64,000 nt of DNA from positions 310,001-374,000 of the forward strand of contig JAJDDB010000035.1 of NCBI GenBank assembly GCA_029260575.1. Reading direction: 5' to 3'. This document shows positions 36,677 through 45,167 of this stretch, in pieces. A program made the position numbers and the translations under genes. The notes beneath the pieces were generated by a model. That model saw only the letters and a program-made list of their open reading frames with translations, was not told the origin of the DNA and did no database searches. Each line of letters opens with the position of its first letter. Position 1 is the first letter of the stretch. This stretch comes from Phycisphaerales bacterium (GTDB lineage: Bacteria; Planctomycetota; Phycisphaerae; Phycisphaerales; SM1A02).

Positions 36677-37771
36677 TCAGTTGGCGTTGGCATCGTTTTG
36701 TAACAGCAGCACAATCGCTCGGCCGGCATCATCCGATCGCTGCAGCGCATAATCCACCGCTGCGTTGCCATCGTCATCTAGCAACTGCGCATCCGCGCCA
36801 TGATCAAGCAACACCTGCACTAACTGCGGCTGCGCGAACGCAGCTGCGACATGCACCACGGTACTGCCATCAGTCGTGCGGAGGTTCGGATCAGCCCCGC
36901 TCTCAAGCAGAATGGTGGTTTTCACCAGGTTGTCGTTGGCCACTGCAAGCATCAGCGCTGTCACGCCGTCTTCCGCCTGATGATGTGCCGCCGCCCCGCG
37001 TGTGCACAGATATTCCATCACATCGTTAGACCCGAATTGCGCAGCCCACAGCAGCGCTGTGTACCCATTGGGGTCCACAGCTTCCAGATCTGCGCCGGCT
37101 TCAAGCAGGAACTCGATCAGCGCAATCCGCCCCGGCGCAGCTGCGAGCATCAGTGCCGTCAACCCCGGCGTGTTAGCAATCTCGGGATCAGCCCCTCGCT
37201 GCAGCAGCAGCCGAGCAAGCGCTTCGTCATGGCGAAGCACTGCCTGGTGCAATGCCGTCATGCCGCCGTCGTCTTGCGCATCGATGTCAGCCCCTGCATC
37301 CAGCAGAATCGCAGCAATGTCTTGTCTTCCCTGCGCCGCAGCAAGCATGAGCGGCGTCACATCGTTGAACCACCTGCTCTGGACATCCGCACCGGCTGCG
37401 AGCAACATTGCAGCACATGCAGCGCAGTCGCTGCGCGCAGCGCCGTGCAGTGCAGTCCAGTCGTTGTCAGATCGGGCATGCACATCCGCACTGTATTCGA
37501 GCAGCAACCGCAACATGTCCACATCACCAGTTGACGCGGCGTGCATGAGCAACGTCATGCCCACAGTGTCCGGTTGTTCAACATTGCCCGCTGCAGCCAG
37601 AAGATGCTGCGCCCCGGCAACATCACCGCCTCGAACATGATCTCGCAATTGCTGCTGCTCGGTCGCTGACAGCTGCTGCTGCGCTGTCGCGCAGCCCGAT
37701 ACAACGGTCATCAAGAGCAGCGCAAGCACGCACAGCCCAACTGTCCTGGGATGCTTAGATTGCTGGTTCAT
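36677..37771 (-). CDS. Ankyrin-repeat lipoprotein
   Basis: The protein has 364 residues from the ATG at 37771. The signal peptide has a lipobox VSGC with the Cys at residue 27, so it is a lipoprotein. About nine ankyrin repeats follow in tandem, with units such as 'DWTALHGAARSDCAACAAML' and 'GMTALHQAVLRHDEALARLL' and 'GADPEIANTPGLTALML'. Ankyrin repeats bind proteins, here in the periplasm or at the outer membrane. The open frame extends upstream to 37966, but that part overlaps the LOG-family gene and lacks a signal. The chosen start overlaps the LOG gene by 17 bases, which suggests coupled expression. Confidence 0.85.
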   Translation of the reverse strand: MNQQSKHPRTVGLCVLALLLMTVVSGCATAQQQLSATEQQQLRDHVRGGDVAGAQHLLAAAGNVEQPDTVGMTLLMHAASTGDVDMLRLLLEYSADVHARSDNDWTALHGAARSDCAACAAMLLAAGADVQSRWFNDVTPLMLAAAQGRQDIAAILLDAGADIDAQDDGGMTALHQAVLRHDEALARLLLQRGADPEIANTPGLTALMLAAAPGRIALIEFLLEAGADLEAVDPNGYTALLWAAQFGSNDVMEYLCTRGAAAHHQAEDGVTALMLAVANDNLVKTTILLESGADPNLRTTDGSTVVHVAAAFAQPQLVQVLLDHGADAQLLDDDGNAAVDYALQRSDDAGRAIVLLLQNDANAN

Positions 37772-38564
37772 CGGGCGTGATGTACGGTTTTCGCAGTCTT
37801 CCACCTTTGCGCGGTTCGATACCCAGTCGGGTGCCTTCGCCTTCCATGCATTCTTCATCACCTGCAAACCGCGGCAACTGCGGCCCGGCTGTGCGCAACC
37901 CGATGTGCGTGTCGTAAACAATCTGCACAGCCTCCTCCAGATCGTCGGTGACGTGAAAAAGATCAAAATCCTTGTTGCTTATCGTCTGGAATTCATCATG
38001 AAGTGACTTGTGGATCCATTCGACGAGACCTGACCAATAGTCGCTGCCGATCAACACAACGGGGAACGGCACGATTTTCAATGTTTGCATCAGCGTCAGC
38101 GACTCGAACAATTCATCGAGCGTGCCAAACCCGCCGGGGAAGATGATGAACCCGCAAGCATACTTGACGAACATCACCTTGCGGATGAAGAAGTATCGGA
38201 AATCAACTTCGACGTTTTGATACGCGTTCGGCATCTGTTCCATCGGCAGCGCGATGTTCAAACCCACTGATGTCCCGCCGGCTTCACTCGCGCCTTTGTT
38301 GGCGGCTTCCATGATGCCCGGCCCGCCGCCAGTGATCACCGCGAGGTCTTTTTGCACCAACAATCGCCCGCACTCGACAGCAAGTTGGTAATACCGATCG
38401 TCCGGTTCGGTCCTGGCAGAACCGAAGACACTGACCGCAGGCCCGACGCGCACCATGGTCTCCAGTGACTCGACAAATTCACTCATGATCCGAAACACCC
38501 GCCAACTCTCGTGGCGTAGCGCTTCCTTATGGGTCTCGGTCAGTGGTCCGTCAGATAGGTCCAT
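37755..38564 (-). CDS. LOG-family protein (Rossmann-fold nucleotide phosphoribohydrolase-like)
   Basis: The protein has 269 residues. 'AVITGGGPGIMEAANKGASE' and 'FPGGFGTLDELFE' are the conserved phosphate- and metal-site motifs (PGGxGTxxE) of the LOG/TIGR00730 family. Family members hydrolyse nucleoside 5'-monophosphates to ribose 5-phosphate and base. The C-terminal 35 residues are basic and not part of the core. An AGGAG lies 7 bases before the ATG and a TAGAAT box about 30 bases before it. The downstream ankyrin lipoprotein gene overlaps its 3' end. Confidence 0.92.
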   Translation of the reverse strand: MDLSDGPLTETHKEALRHESWRVFRIMSEFVESLETMVRVGPAVSVFGSARTEPDDRYYQLAVECGRLLVQKDLAVITGGGPGIMEAANKGASEAGGTSVGLNIALPMEQMPNAYQNVEVDFRYFFIRKVMFVKYACGFIIFPGGFGTLDELFESLTLMQTLKIVPFPVVLIGSDYWSGLVEWIHKSLHDEFQTISNKDFDLFHVTDDLEEAVQIVYDTHIGLRTAGPQLPRFAGDEECMEGEGTRLGIEPRKGGRLRKPYITPDEPAI

Positions 38565-38674
38565 TGCGTGTCTCCTGCGGTTGAGCCCGACGATTCTACA
38601 GGCGGCAGGGCAATCCGCAGCTTGCCGGCGAATTCACATAACCACCTGCAACGAAACAAGATACAAGCGATCAT

Positions 38675-38703
38675 TTGAAACCGGGCTCGCACAATGCTAT
38701 AGT
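38675..38703 (+). promoter_or_regulatory. Promoter of folC (TTGAAA, 17 bases, TATAGT)
   Basis: TTGAAA at 38675-38680 and TATAGT at 38698-38703 are separated by 17 bases, a good sigma-70 type pair with a TG extension before the -10. It ends 18 bases before the folC ATG, giving a leader of about 11 bases with no Shine-Dalgarno site. Confidence 0.65.
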
Positions 38704-38721
38704 CATTGATTCATTCATCCC

Positions 38722-40128
38722 ATGGCAAAAACAACGACCAAGCGCAACTCGCGCCGCACCGCACGAAAGCCGGCGCCCGAGATCGCCACGTTTCCAAACG
38801 CGGTTCGGTATCTCTATGAACAGACAAACGTCGAGCGCATGCGACTTGTGCGCGTCGACAAGAACGTCTTCAAGCTCGAACGCATGCGCGATCTTCTTGA
38901 AGCGCTGGGCAATCCACATGAACAGGTTCGGATGATCCACGTTGCGGGAACGGTTGGCAAAGGTTCGACCGTTTCCATGATTGCCTCGATGCTGCGCGGC
39001 TGCGACTACGCCGTTGGTGAATATACGAGCCCGCATCTGATCGATGTGCGCGAGCGCATTGCCATCAACGGGCAAATGATTTCCAAGAATGATTTCACCA
39101 CGCTCACGCACGACATCGCAAACGCAGCACTCCAGGCGAAACTCGAACCGACATTCTTCGAGCTGATGACCGCAATTGCGTTTCAGCATTTTGCGGATCA
39201 AGCAGTCGACGTCGCTGTGATAGAAACCGGCCTGGGCGGACGGCTGGATTCCACAAATGTCATCACTCCCGAAGTCAGCGTCATCACCCGAGTGGACATC
39301 GACCACACCCAACTGCTCGGGCGGGCAATCACGGATATTGCACGCGAAAAAGCAGGGATTCTGAAGCGGGGTGTGCCCGCAATCACCGGCGGACAGGAGC
39401 CGGAAGTCGAAGCTGTCATCCGCGAAGTCGCTGAAGAAATCGGCGCGCCCATCCGCGTGATCGACAAGGACATCGAGTTCAGCAGCAGGTTCTGCGTCTC
39501 TCCGGAATTGGGCCCGCACACGCGCATCTGCCTCATTACCGAAAACAGTCAGTTCATGCACCTGCCGGTGCCGCTGCCGGGCGAACACCAAGCTATTAAC
39601 TGCGCGCTTGCTCTGGCGGCAATCGATGTGCTCAAAGGCGCCGGCTTCGAGTTCGAAGAAGTCGCGCTGAACAACGGCCTGGCTGAAACCAAAACACCGG
39701 GGCGCATGGAGCTCATCTGGACGCAGCCGCGCATTCTTGTCGATGGCGCGCACAATGCTGCAGCACTGGGCACGCTGATGCGATGTGTCGGCGCACATGT
39801 TCCCTATGACTCCATGGTCTGCATCTTCGGCTGCTGCGAAGACAAAGATATTCGGCGCCTGCTCGAAAAGGTCTCGCTCGGCGGAGACAAAGTCATCTTC
39901 ACCCGGGCTAAGGGAAATCCCCGTGCAGCTGACCCCGGCGAGCTGCAGCGACAATTCAATGACATCAGCGGCAAGATGTCTCAGGTCGCCAAGGATCTGC
40001 CCGAGGCAATCCGACTTGCATCCCGAGCGGTCGGCCGGGATGACCTCATCTGCGTGACCGGCAGTTTCTATCTCGTCGGCGAAGCTAAGAAATTCCTCGC
40101 TGAGGTGTCCAGGAAACAGACAAACTGA
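38722..40128 (+). CDS. folC: Folylpolyglutamate synthase / dihydrofolate synthase
   Basis: The protein has 468 residues. It ligates glutamate to (dihydro)folate with ATP in the cytoplasm. The P-loop is 'HVAGTVGKGSTVSMIASML' (about residues 73-91), followed by 'EYTSPHLIDVRERIAING', 'VAVIETGLGGRLDSTNV' and 'VDIDHTQLLG', all typical of FolC. The C-terminal Mur ligase domain has 'PGRMELIWTQPRILVDGAHN'. A basic N-terminal stretch of about 20 residues is extra. It stands upstream of leuS on the same strand but leuS has its own promoter region, so the two are probably separate units. Confidence 0.95.
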   Translation: MAKTTTKRNSRRTARKPAPEIATFPNAVRYLYEQTNVERMRLVRVDKNVFKLERMRDLLEALGNPHEQVRMIHVAGTVGKGSTVSMIASMLRGCDYAVGEYTSPHLIDVRERIAINGQMISKNDFTTLTHDIANAALQAKLEPTFFELMTAIAFQHFADQAVDVAVIETGLGGRLDSTNVITPEVSVITRVDIDHTQLLGRAITDIAREKAGILKRGVPAITGGQEPEVEAVIREVAEEIGAPIRVIDKDIEFSSRFCVSPELGPHTRICLITENSQFMHLPVPLPGEHQAINCALALAAIDVLKGAGFEFEEVALNNGLAETKTPGRMELIWTQPRILVDGAHNAAALGTLMRCVGAHVPYDSMVCIFGCCEDKDIRRLLEKVSLGGDKVIFTRAKGNPRAADPGELQRQFNDISGKMSQVAKDLPEAIRLASRAVGRDDLICVTGSFYLVGEAKKFLAEVSRKQTN

Positions 40129-40162
40129 CTGCTTGTGCCAGTGTTCGTATGTACATTGCTTG

Positions 40163-40190
40163 TTGCCTGAGCCCGATGCGTCGTTACACT
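40163..40190 (+). promoter_or_regulatory. Candidate promoter of the leuS leader (TTGCCT, 16 bases, TACACT)
   Basis: TTGCCT at 40163 and TACACT at 40185-40190 are 16 bases apart. The -10 box ends 11 bases before the ATG of a 24-codon leader ORF. Confidence 0.5.
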
Positions 40191-40201
40191 CTGCTGTCGT
40201 G

Positions 40202-40276
40202 ATGTCATCCGTGACCAATTCCAATTCGAAATCCGCATCAGACTCGCCTCAGCTTGGTGCAGAGGTCCTGCTGTAG
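40202..40276 (+). CDS. Putative leader peptide of leuS (24 codons, ends Val-Leu-Leu)
   Basis: An ORF of 24 codons reads MSSVTNSNSKSASDSPQLGA followed by EVLL and a TAG stop. Three Leu codons (CTT, CTG, CTG) lie in its last seven, with CTG CTG directly before the stop. It lies between a candidate promoter and an intrinsic terminator in the 259-base gap before leuS. There is no Shine-Dalgarno site, and the start may be used in a leaderless way. The position before a leucyl-tRNA synthetase fits transcription attenuation by leucyl-tRNA supply. The coding status rests on context only. Confidence 0.4.
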   Translation: MSSVTNSNSKSASDSPQLGAEVLL

Positions 40277-40315
40277 GTCCGCGCGAGCGTCACACACCCC
40301 ACCTCCGAACATCGG

Positions 40316-40346
40316 CAGGGTCTCGCTCAGGCGGGACCCTGTTTTA
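40316..40346 (+). terminator. Intrinsic terminator in the leuS leader
   Basis: CAGGGTC pairs with GACCCTG and the stem continues inward by T-G and CGC/GCG to a TCAG loop, 11 base pairs in all, followed by TTTTA. It ends 42 bases before the leuS ATG, so it must be conditional or leaky. The segment CAGAGGTCC at 40260 could pair with GGACCCTG and compete with it. Confidence 0.75.
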
Positions 40347-40387
40347 CATTCCGCGCACGCACACAATTCAACCGATGGTTTTCAGAT

Positions 40388-43336
40388 ATGAGCAACGCAA
40401 CCAACGCAGAGACTGCCCGCCCCGCCGACGCCGCCAACGAACACCCGTTCCGGTATGACGCTGCACTGGCGGACGCAATCGAACTGCGCTGGCAGCAGTA
40501 CTGGGATGCCCACGCAACATTCCGAGCGACAAACCCCGGCGATGCGGACTTCAATCCCCGCCAGCCCAAGTTCTACTGTCTGGATATGTTCCCCTATCCA
40601 TCAGGAGCCGGGCTGCACGTCGGCCACCCGGAAGGCTACACCGCAACCGACATCATCAGCAGGTACAAACGCCACCGCGGGTTCAACGTGCTGCACCCCA
40701 TGGGCTGGGATGCGTTCGGGCTACCCGCAGAGCAATACGCCATAGCCACAGGCGTACACCCCGCAAAAACAACCCGCCAGGCAATCGAAACGTTTCGCAG
40801 ACAACTGAAGCGCTTCGGCTTCAGTTACGACTGGTCGCGCGAGTTTGCCACGATCGACCCGGAGTATCACCACTGGACGCAGTGGATTTGGTTGCAGGCG
40901 TACAACGCGTGGTACGACACCGAACAGGATCGTGCGCGCCCGATTGACGAACTGATCGCAGAATTCAATTCCGCTGCGCGCCCGCCGATGCTCAACCCGC
41001 AGGCAGCAGAATATTCCGGCGCAGGGGATCTGCCTGAAGGAACGCGACTCGCTGCGTGGAATGAACTCGATCCTGATGTGCAGCGAATGGTGATCGACTC
41101 CTATCGCCTTGCGTACACAGCTCGGCAAACGGTCAATTGGTGTCCGAAGCTCGGCACAGCCCTGGCCAATGAAGAAGTCATCGACGGCAGGAGCGAACGT
41201 GGCGGCCATCCTGTGGTGCGCATGCCGCTGACGCAGTGGATGTTCCGCATCACGTCGTATGCTGACCGTCTGCTGGCGGATCTGGATCTCTGTCAGTGGC
41301 CGCATTCAACGCGCGTCATGCAGGAGCAGTGGATCGGCCGCAGCGAAGGCGCGGAAATCGAATTCCCGCTGCTGGATGCAACCAAACAGACTCTGGGAAT
41401 GGGGCTGCGCGTCTTTACTACTCGCCCGGACACGATCTTCGGCGCGACGTACATGGTCGTTGCGCCGGAACACCCGATGGTCGAACAGGCAATCGACGCA
41501 CCAAATCAGCAGACTGACGTCAGCAAGCTGCGCGCGTATGTCGCAGCCGCAACCGGTCGAAGCGATGTCGAACGCCAGGAAGCAAAGCAAAAGACCGGCG
41601 TCTTCACCGGCTACGCCGCGCACAACCCCGCCACCGGCGAGGCCATTCCCGTGTGGACAAGCGACTACGTACTGATGGGATACGGAACAGGCGCGATCAT
41701 GGCTGTACCCGGGCAGGATCAGCGCGACTGGGACTTTGCGACCAAATTTGATCTGCCGATTGTTCGAACAGTGCAGCCTCCAAACGACTTCGACGGAGAA
41801 GCGTTCGTTGGTGACGGCCCCGCAATCAACAGCGCAAATGATGAAGTGTCACTCAACGGCATGGATGTCATTCAGGCCAAGACAACAATCATCGAGTGGC
41901 TGACGCACAAACAGAAGGGCATGGGCAAGATCAACTACAAGCTGCGCGACTGGTTGTTCAGCCGCCAGCGGTATTGGGGTGAGCCGTTCCCGATCGTATA
42001 TGACGAACACGGAAATCACTATCCGGTTGATGAAGCTGCACTGCCGGTCGAGTTGCCTGATCTGCAGGACTATCAACCGCCGGAGTCTGACAAACCCCAG
42101 CCGATGCTGGCAAAGGCAACGGACTGGCTGCACACGACAGCGGGCGAAGCGGGTGTTTGTGCTGAACTGTTGCCTCCGGAAACGCGGGTGCGGCGCGAAG
42201 CCAACACGATGCCAAACTGGGCGGGTTCGTGCTGGTATTACCTGCGCTTCTGTGACCCGAATTGCGCAGATCGATTGACTTCAAAGGCAGCTGAACAGTA
42301 TTGGATGGGAACATCCAATGCACTCGGACTCCAGTCCGTGGAATCGAACAATCAACAATCCCAAGCTCAGGAAAGCCCGGGCATTGCACCCGGCGTCGAT
42401 CTCTACATCGGCGGAGCGGAACACGCGGTGCTGCATCTGCTGTACGCGCGTTTCTGGCACAAAATCCTGTTTGATCTGGGCGTTGTCTCGACACCCGAAC
42501 CATTTCACAAGCTGTTCCATCAGGGCATGATCACAAGCTTCGCATATCAGGATTCCACCGGCAGGCTCACACCGATCGATGAAGTCGAACAGCGCGATGA
42601 GAAACACGTCCTGAAATCGACAGGCGAAGAGGTCGTGCAGATCAACGCCAAGATGAGTAAGACGCTCAAGAACGTCATCAACCCCGATGATGTCATTGCT
42701 GAATACGGAGCAGATACATTCCGTCTATACGAGATGTACATGGGGCCGCTGGATGCTGCCAAGCCGTGGAATCCGCGCGATATCATCGGTGTGTACCGCT
42801 TCCTGCAACGTGCCTGGCGGCTGACTGTCAGTGAACAGACCGGCGAGCTGCGCATTGCAGAGACTGCTGACAACACGATCGAAAAGCAACTGCACCGGAT
42901 GATTCATAAGGTCGGCGACGATATCGAACGGCTGTCGTTCAATACCGCAATTGCAGCGATGATCGAGTTCGTCAACACAGCCACCGCGGCTGGTGAACTG
43001 ACTCGCGAGCAACTGCTGCGTTTCGCTATCACGTTGTCACCGTTTGCGCCGCACATGGCAGAAGAACTCTGGCAGAAACTGGGCAATCCCACGTCAATCG
43101 CCCGCGAACCCTGGCCGGCTGTTGATGCTTCCTTGCTGCACGATGATGAAATCGAGCTGCCGGTGCAGATTCTCGGCAAGGTGCGCAGCAAGATCACAGT
43201 CCCCGCCGACGCCGATCAGAAAACCGTGGAAGATGCAGCGCTGAAAGATGACAAGATCAAGACCCAACTCCAAGGCAAGACCGTGCGCAAAATCATCATT
43301 GTGCCCGGCAAGATCGTCAACATCATCGCCAACTGA
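40388..43336 (+). CDS. leuS: Leucyl-tRNA synthetase
   Basis: The protein has 982 residues, over 100 longer than typical bacterial LeuRS (about 860). The class I motif HVGH is at residues 77-80 and KMSKT at about 755-759. The CP1 editing domain has 'FTTRPDTIFGATYMVVAPEHP' and 'VPGQDQRDWDFATKFDLPI'. 'NWAGSCWYYLRFCDPN' and 'VDLYIGGAEHAVLHLLYARF' are in place. Extra segments occur at about residues 195-230 ('LIAEFNSAARPPMLNPQAAE' and following) and at about 650-672 (Ser/Gln/Asn-rich 'VESNNQQSQAQESP'). The leader upstream contains a promoter, a short ORF and a terminator that suggest attenuation. Confidence 0.97.
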   Translation: MSNATNAETARPADAANEHPFRYDAALADAIELRWQQYWDAHATFRATNPGDADFNPRQPKFYCLDMFPYPSGAGLHVGHPEGYTATDIISRYKRHRGFNVLHPMGWDAFGLPAEQYAIATGVHPAKTTRQAIETFRRQLKRFGFSYDWSREFATIDPEYHHWTQWIWLQAYNAWYDTEQDRARPIDELIAEFNSAARPPMLNPQAAEYSGAGDLPEGTRLAAWNELDPDVQRMVIDSYRLAYTARQTVNWCPKLGTALANEEVIDGRSERGGHPVVRMPLTQWMFRITSYADRLLADLDLCQWPHSTRVMQEQWIGRSEGAEIEFPLLDATKQTLGMGLRVFTTRPDTIFGATYMVVAPEHPMVEQAIDAPNQQTDVSKLRAYVAAATGRSDVERQEAKQKTGVFTGYAAHNPATGEAIPVWTSDYVLMGYGTGAIMAVPGQDQRDWDFATKFDLPIVRTVQPPNDFDGEAFVGDGPAINSANDEVSLNGMDVIQAKTTIIEWLTHKQKGMGKINYKLRDWLFSRQRYWGEPFPIVYDEHGNHYPVDEAALPVELPDLQDYQPPESDKPQPMLAKATDWLHTTAGEAGVCAELLPPETRVRREANTMPNWAGSCWYYLRFCDPNCADRLTSKAAEQYWMGTSNALGLQSVESNNQQSQAQESPGIAPGVDLYIGGAEHAVLHLLYARFWHKILFDLGVVSTPEPFHKLFHQGMITSFAYQDSTGRLTPIDEVEQRDEKHVLKSTGEEVVQINAKMSKTLKNVINPDDVIAEYGADTFRLYEMYMGPLDAAKPWNPRDIIGVYRFLQRAWRLTVSEQTGELRIAETADNTIEKQLHRMIHKVGDDIERLSFNTAIAAMIEFVNTATAAGELTREQLLRFAITLSPFAPHMAEELWQKLGNPTSIAREPWPAVDASLLHDDEIELPVQILGKVRSKITVPADADQKTVEDAALKDDKIKTQLQGKTVRKIIIVPGKIVNIIAN

Positions 43337-43362
43337 TCCCGCATGAGAATTCCCACCCACCC

Positions 43363-43394
43363 AAAGCCCAGGCACCCCAGCGGCCGGGTTCTTT
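43363..43394 (+). terminator. Probable terminator of leuS
   Basis: AGCCC-A-GGC pairs with GCC-GGGTT with one bulged A, followed by CTTT. It lies 27 bases after the leuS stop. A T8 run follows about 15 bases later. Confidence 0.5.
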
Positions 43395-43440
43395 ATGTAT
43401 GGAAGCACTTTTTTTTCTTCGCCCAACCACTTGCGCGCAC

Positions 43441-43446
43441 TACACT
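43441..43446 (+). promoter_or_regulatory. Candidate -10 box (TACACT) of the 43456 gene
   Basis: TACACT ends 9 bases before the ATG at 43456, with no Shine-Dalgarno site between and no clear -35. Confidence 0.4.
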
Positions 43447-43455
43447 AAGACCACG

Positions 43456-43806
43456 ATGAAGTCCACGAGCACTTGGCGTGAATTGATGCGTTGCGATGAC
43501 AAGCGGCTGGCCCAGATTGTCACCGTCACCATCGCATCGATGGAGTTTGACGTTCGATGCACGCACATCGACGATCCGTTTGCCGAGCGCAGGCTGCCGC
43601 TCTCGGCCCCGTTTTCCATTGAAGTCCGCGAAGATGACTGGCAGGATCTGACAGATGTACTGCACGATCTCATTGCTGAGCAGCTCGAGTTTGATGCGTA
43701 TGTGGAGCGGCGTGATGCTGGTGTCGGCCGCAGGCAACGTCAATTCCTGCTGATTCTGGTCGGCGTTGTCGCTGCCCTGGCTGCAACTGGTGCGATCGAA
43801 CTCTGA
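43456..43806 (+). CDS. Small protein of unknown function with a C-terminal membrane helix
   Basis: The protein has 116 residues from the ATG at 43456. The first 90 residues are soluble and include 'SIEVREDDWQDLTDVLHDLIAEQLEFDAYVERRD', an acidic helical stretch. The last 20 residues ('QFLLILVGVVAALAATGAIEL') form a membrane helix, so it may be tail-anchored. No family is recognised. A TACACT box ends 9 bases before the ATG. The frame opens further upstream (43399), but that part would include the box and is unlikely to be coding. It precedes two other unknown genes on the same strand. Confidence 0.65.
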   Translation: MKSTSTWRELMRCDDKRLAQIVTVTIASMEFDVRCTHIDDPFAERRLPLSAPFSIEVREDDWQDLTDVLHDLIAEQLEFDAYVERRDAGVGRRQRQFLLILVGVVAALAATGAIEL

Positions 43807-43833
43807 AGCATGCCGCAGCCGCGCCGCTCGTCG

Positions 43834-43839
43834 TACACT
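43834..43839 (+). promoter_or_regulatory. Candidate -10 box (TACACT) of the 43848 gene
   Basis: TACACT ends 8 bases before the ATG at 43848. No Shine-Dalgarno site lies between them. Confidence 0.4.
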
Positions 43840-43847
43840 ACCAATCC

Positions 43848-45167
43848 ATGACTCGCGCAACCGGCCCCATTGAAATAACAGGTTCCCCGTGGCATGTCCA
43901 TCACGGCGAGCCGACGACACTGCTTGCGTTCCTCCCGGGCACACTCCCGCCGGATCGCAATGCTGTTGTAGCGCAACTGGAGCGCTTCGGCGCAACCAAA
44001 ATCGAACACGCAAATGATCCCAGCGAGCAGCCGGGCGTTCTCTGGCAGGCTGAAGTCAGCGCGCCTTGTGTGCGCGGCAACGCTGTGCTTTGGTGTGAAA
44101 ATGCCCAACAGGTCGCGCCGGGTACGTTCAACGATCCTGAAATCGAATCGAGCAACTGGATCGTCGGCACACAGGCTTTGCTGCACGTTGATGAACCTTC
44201 TGAATCCTACATGCAATTGCTGCATTTGCTCATCAGTGCAATGGCGGATTCGCCGGGACTTCTTGATCTGAATACGAATATGTGCCATCCGCGTGCGTTC
44301 CTCACCGAACAGCTTGCGCTTGCTGATGCGCCGGCGCCGATCGATTGGTTGTGGCGCATCGATGTCGTTGCTGCGGATTCCAGTACAGAGGCAAACACGC
44401 CGCTGTGGCTGCGCACCGCAGGATTGCTTCGGTGCTGGCGCGCGGAACTGGAATTGTTCAACGTTCCGTACAGTCACGCAGCCGCAGCCGGGCGGCTGCT
44501 GCATCTGCTTGCTGAACAATCACTCGACGGTCCACTGCCAGATCCGGGCATGCCGTTCGAAGTCGGCGCAAATCTCAGAGTCTCACTCCAACCAGCAGCT
44601 CAGTGCATTGCATCTCTGGATGCAGATGCAATCGGTTCCGCAGACTTTCGCGCAGCAAACGGTATCGATCAACAACACCCTGCCGCTGTGGTTGTGACTG
44701 CTCTGCCCGATGCTGCACATTCAAGCACGATGGTGCCGCCGCCGCTTGATGTTCTACATGCTTTGCACAAAGGTGATGCTGCGATCTACCGAACAATTCG
44801 TTCCACTGCCAGGCAGGCAGCGCTGGCCCGCAGCCGCTGGCCGGGTTTCGTCGACGCATGGCAGCAAGCTGCACAGTCCGGCGCAGCTGATACTCATTTT
44901 CTGGTCAAAGCTGCAATCACAGCAGATGTGCAGGATGTCGCTGATCGCGAACACATTTGGATGGAAGTGGACACGATCACCGACAGCAGCTTGATCGCCC
45001 AGCCCCTGCACGACACAACAACGACTTCCGCGATAGCCGCTGAAGATCGTTGCGAACTCGACCCTGACGGGATCAGCGACTGGTTGATCCTCACGCCAAC
45101 GCAGCGCCTCGGCCCCGCGCACCTTCCTGCGGAATCTGCTTCATCAATACTGGAAACCAAACAATGA
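43848..45167 (+). CDS. Unknown protein with a DUF2314-like C-terminal segment
   Basis: The protein has 439 residues with no signal peptide or membrane helix. The N-terminal 300 residues are not recognised; they contain 'LLAFLPGTLPPDRNAVVAQL' near the start, which resembles the DUF4026 type of opening. A later segment, 'AADTHFLVKAAITAD' followed by 'EHIWMEVDTITDSSLIAQPL', resembles the DUF2314 pattern (aFlVK..f....e..e.mWv.V). Both assignments are by eye and tentative. The start codon of the next gene overlaps the stop by 4 bases. Function is unknown; the pair may be a small two-gene unit. Confidence 0.7.
   Translation: MTRATGPIEITGSPWHVHHGEPTTLLAFLPGTLPPDRNAVVAQLERFGATKIEHANDPSEQPGVLWQAEVSAPCVRGNAVLWCENAQQVAPGTFNDPEIESSNWIVGTQALLHVDEPSESYMQLLHLLISAMADSPGLLDLNTNMCHPRAFLTEQLALADAPAPIDWLWRIDVVAADSSTEANTPLWLRTAGLLRCWRAELELFNVPYSHAAAAGRLLHLLAEQSLDGPLPDPGMPFEVGANLRVSLQPAAQCIASLDADAIGSADFRAANGIDQQHPAAVVVTALPDAAHSSTMVPPPLDVLHALHKGDAAIYRTIRSTARQAALARSRWPGFVDAWQQAAQSGAADTHFLVKAAITADVQDVADREHIWMEVDTITDSSLIAQPLHDTTTTSAIAAEDRCELDPDGISDWLILTPTQRLGPAHLPAESASSILETKQ

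Noticed and set aside
38671-40224. Open frame of 517 codons on the minus strand
   Set aside because: It is antisense to folC and has no recognisable protein features.
40200-40388. T-box riboswitch before leuS
   Set aside because: The terminator could belong to a T-box, but the conserved T-box sequence (AGGGTGGNACCGCG) and a specifier stem were not found.
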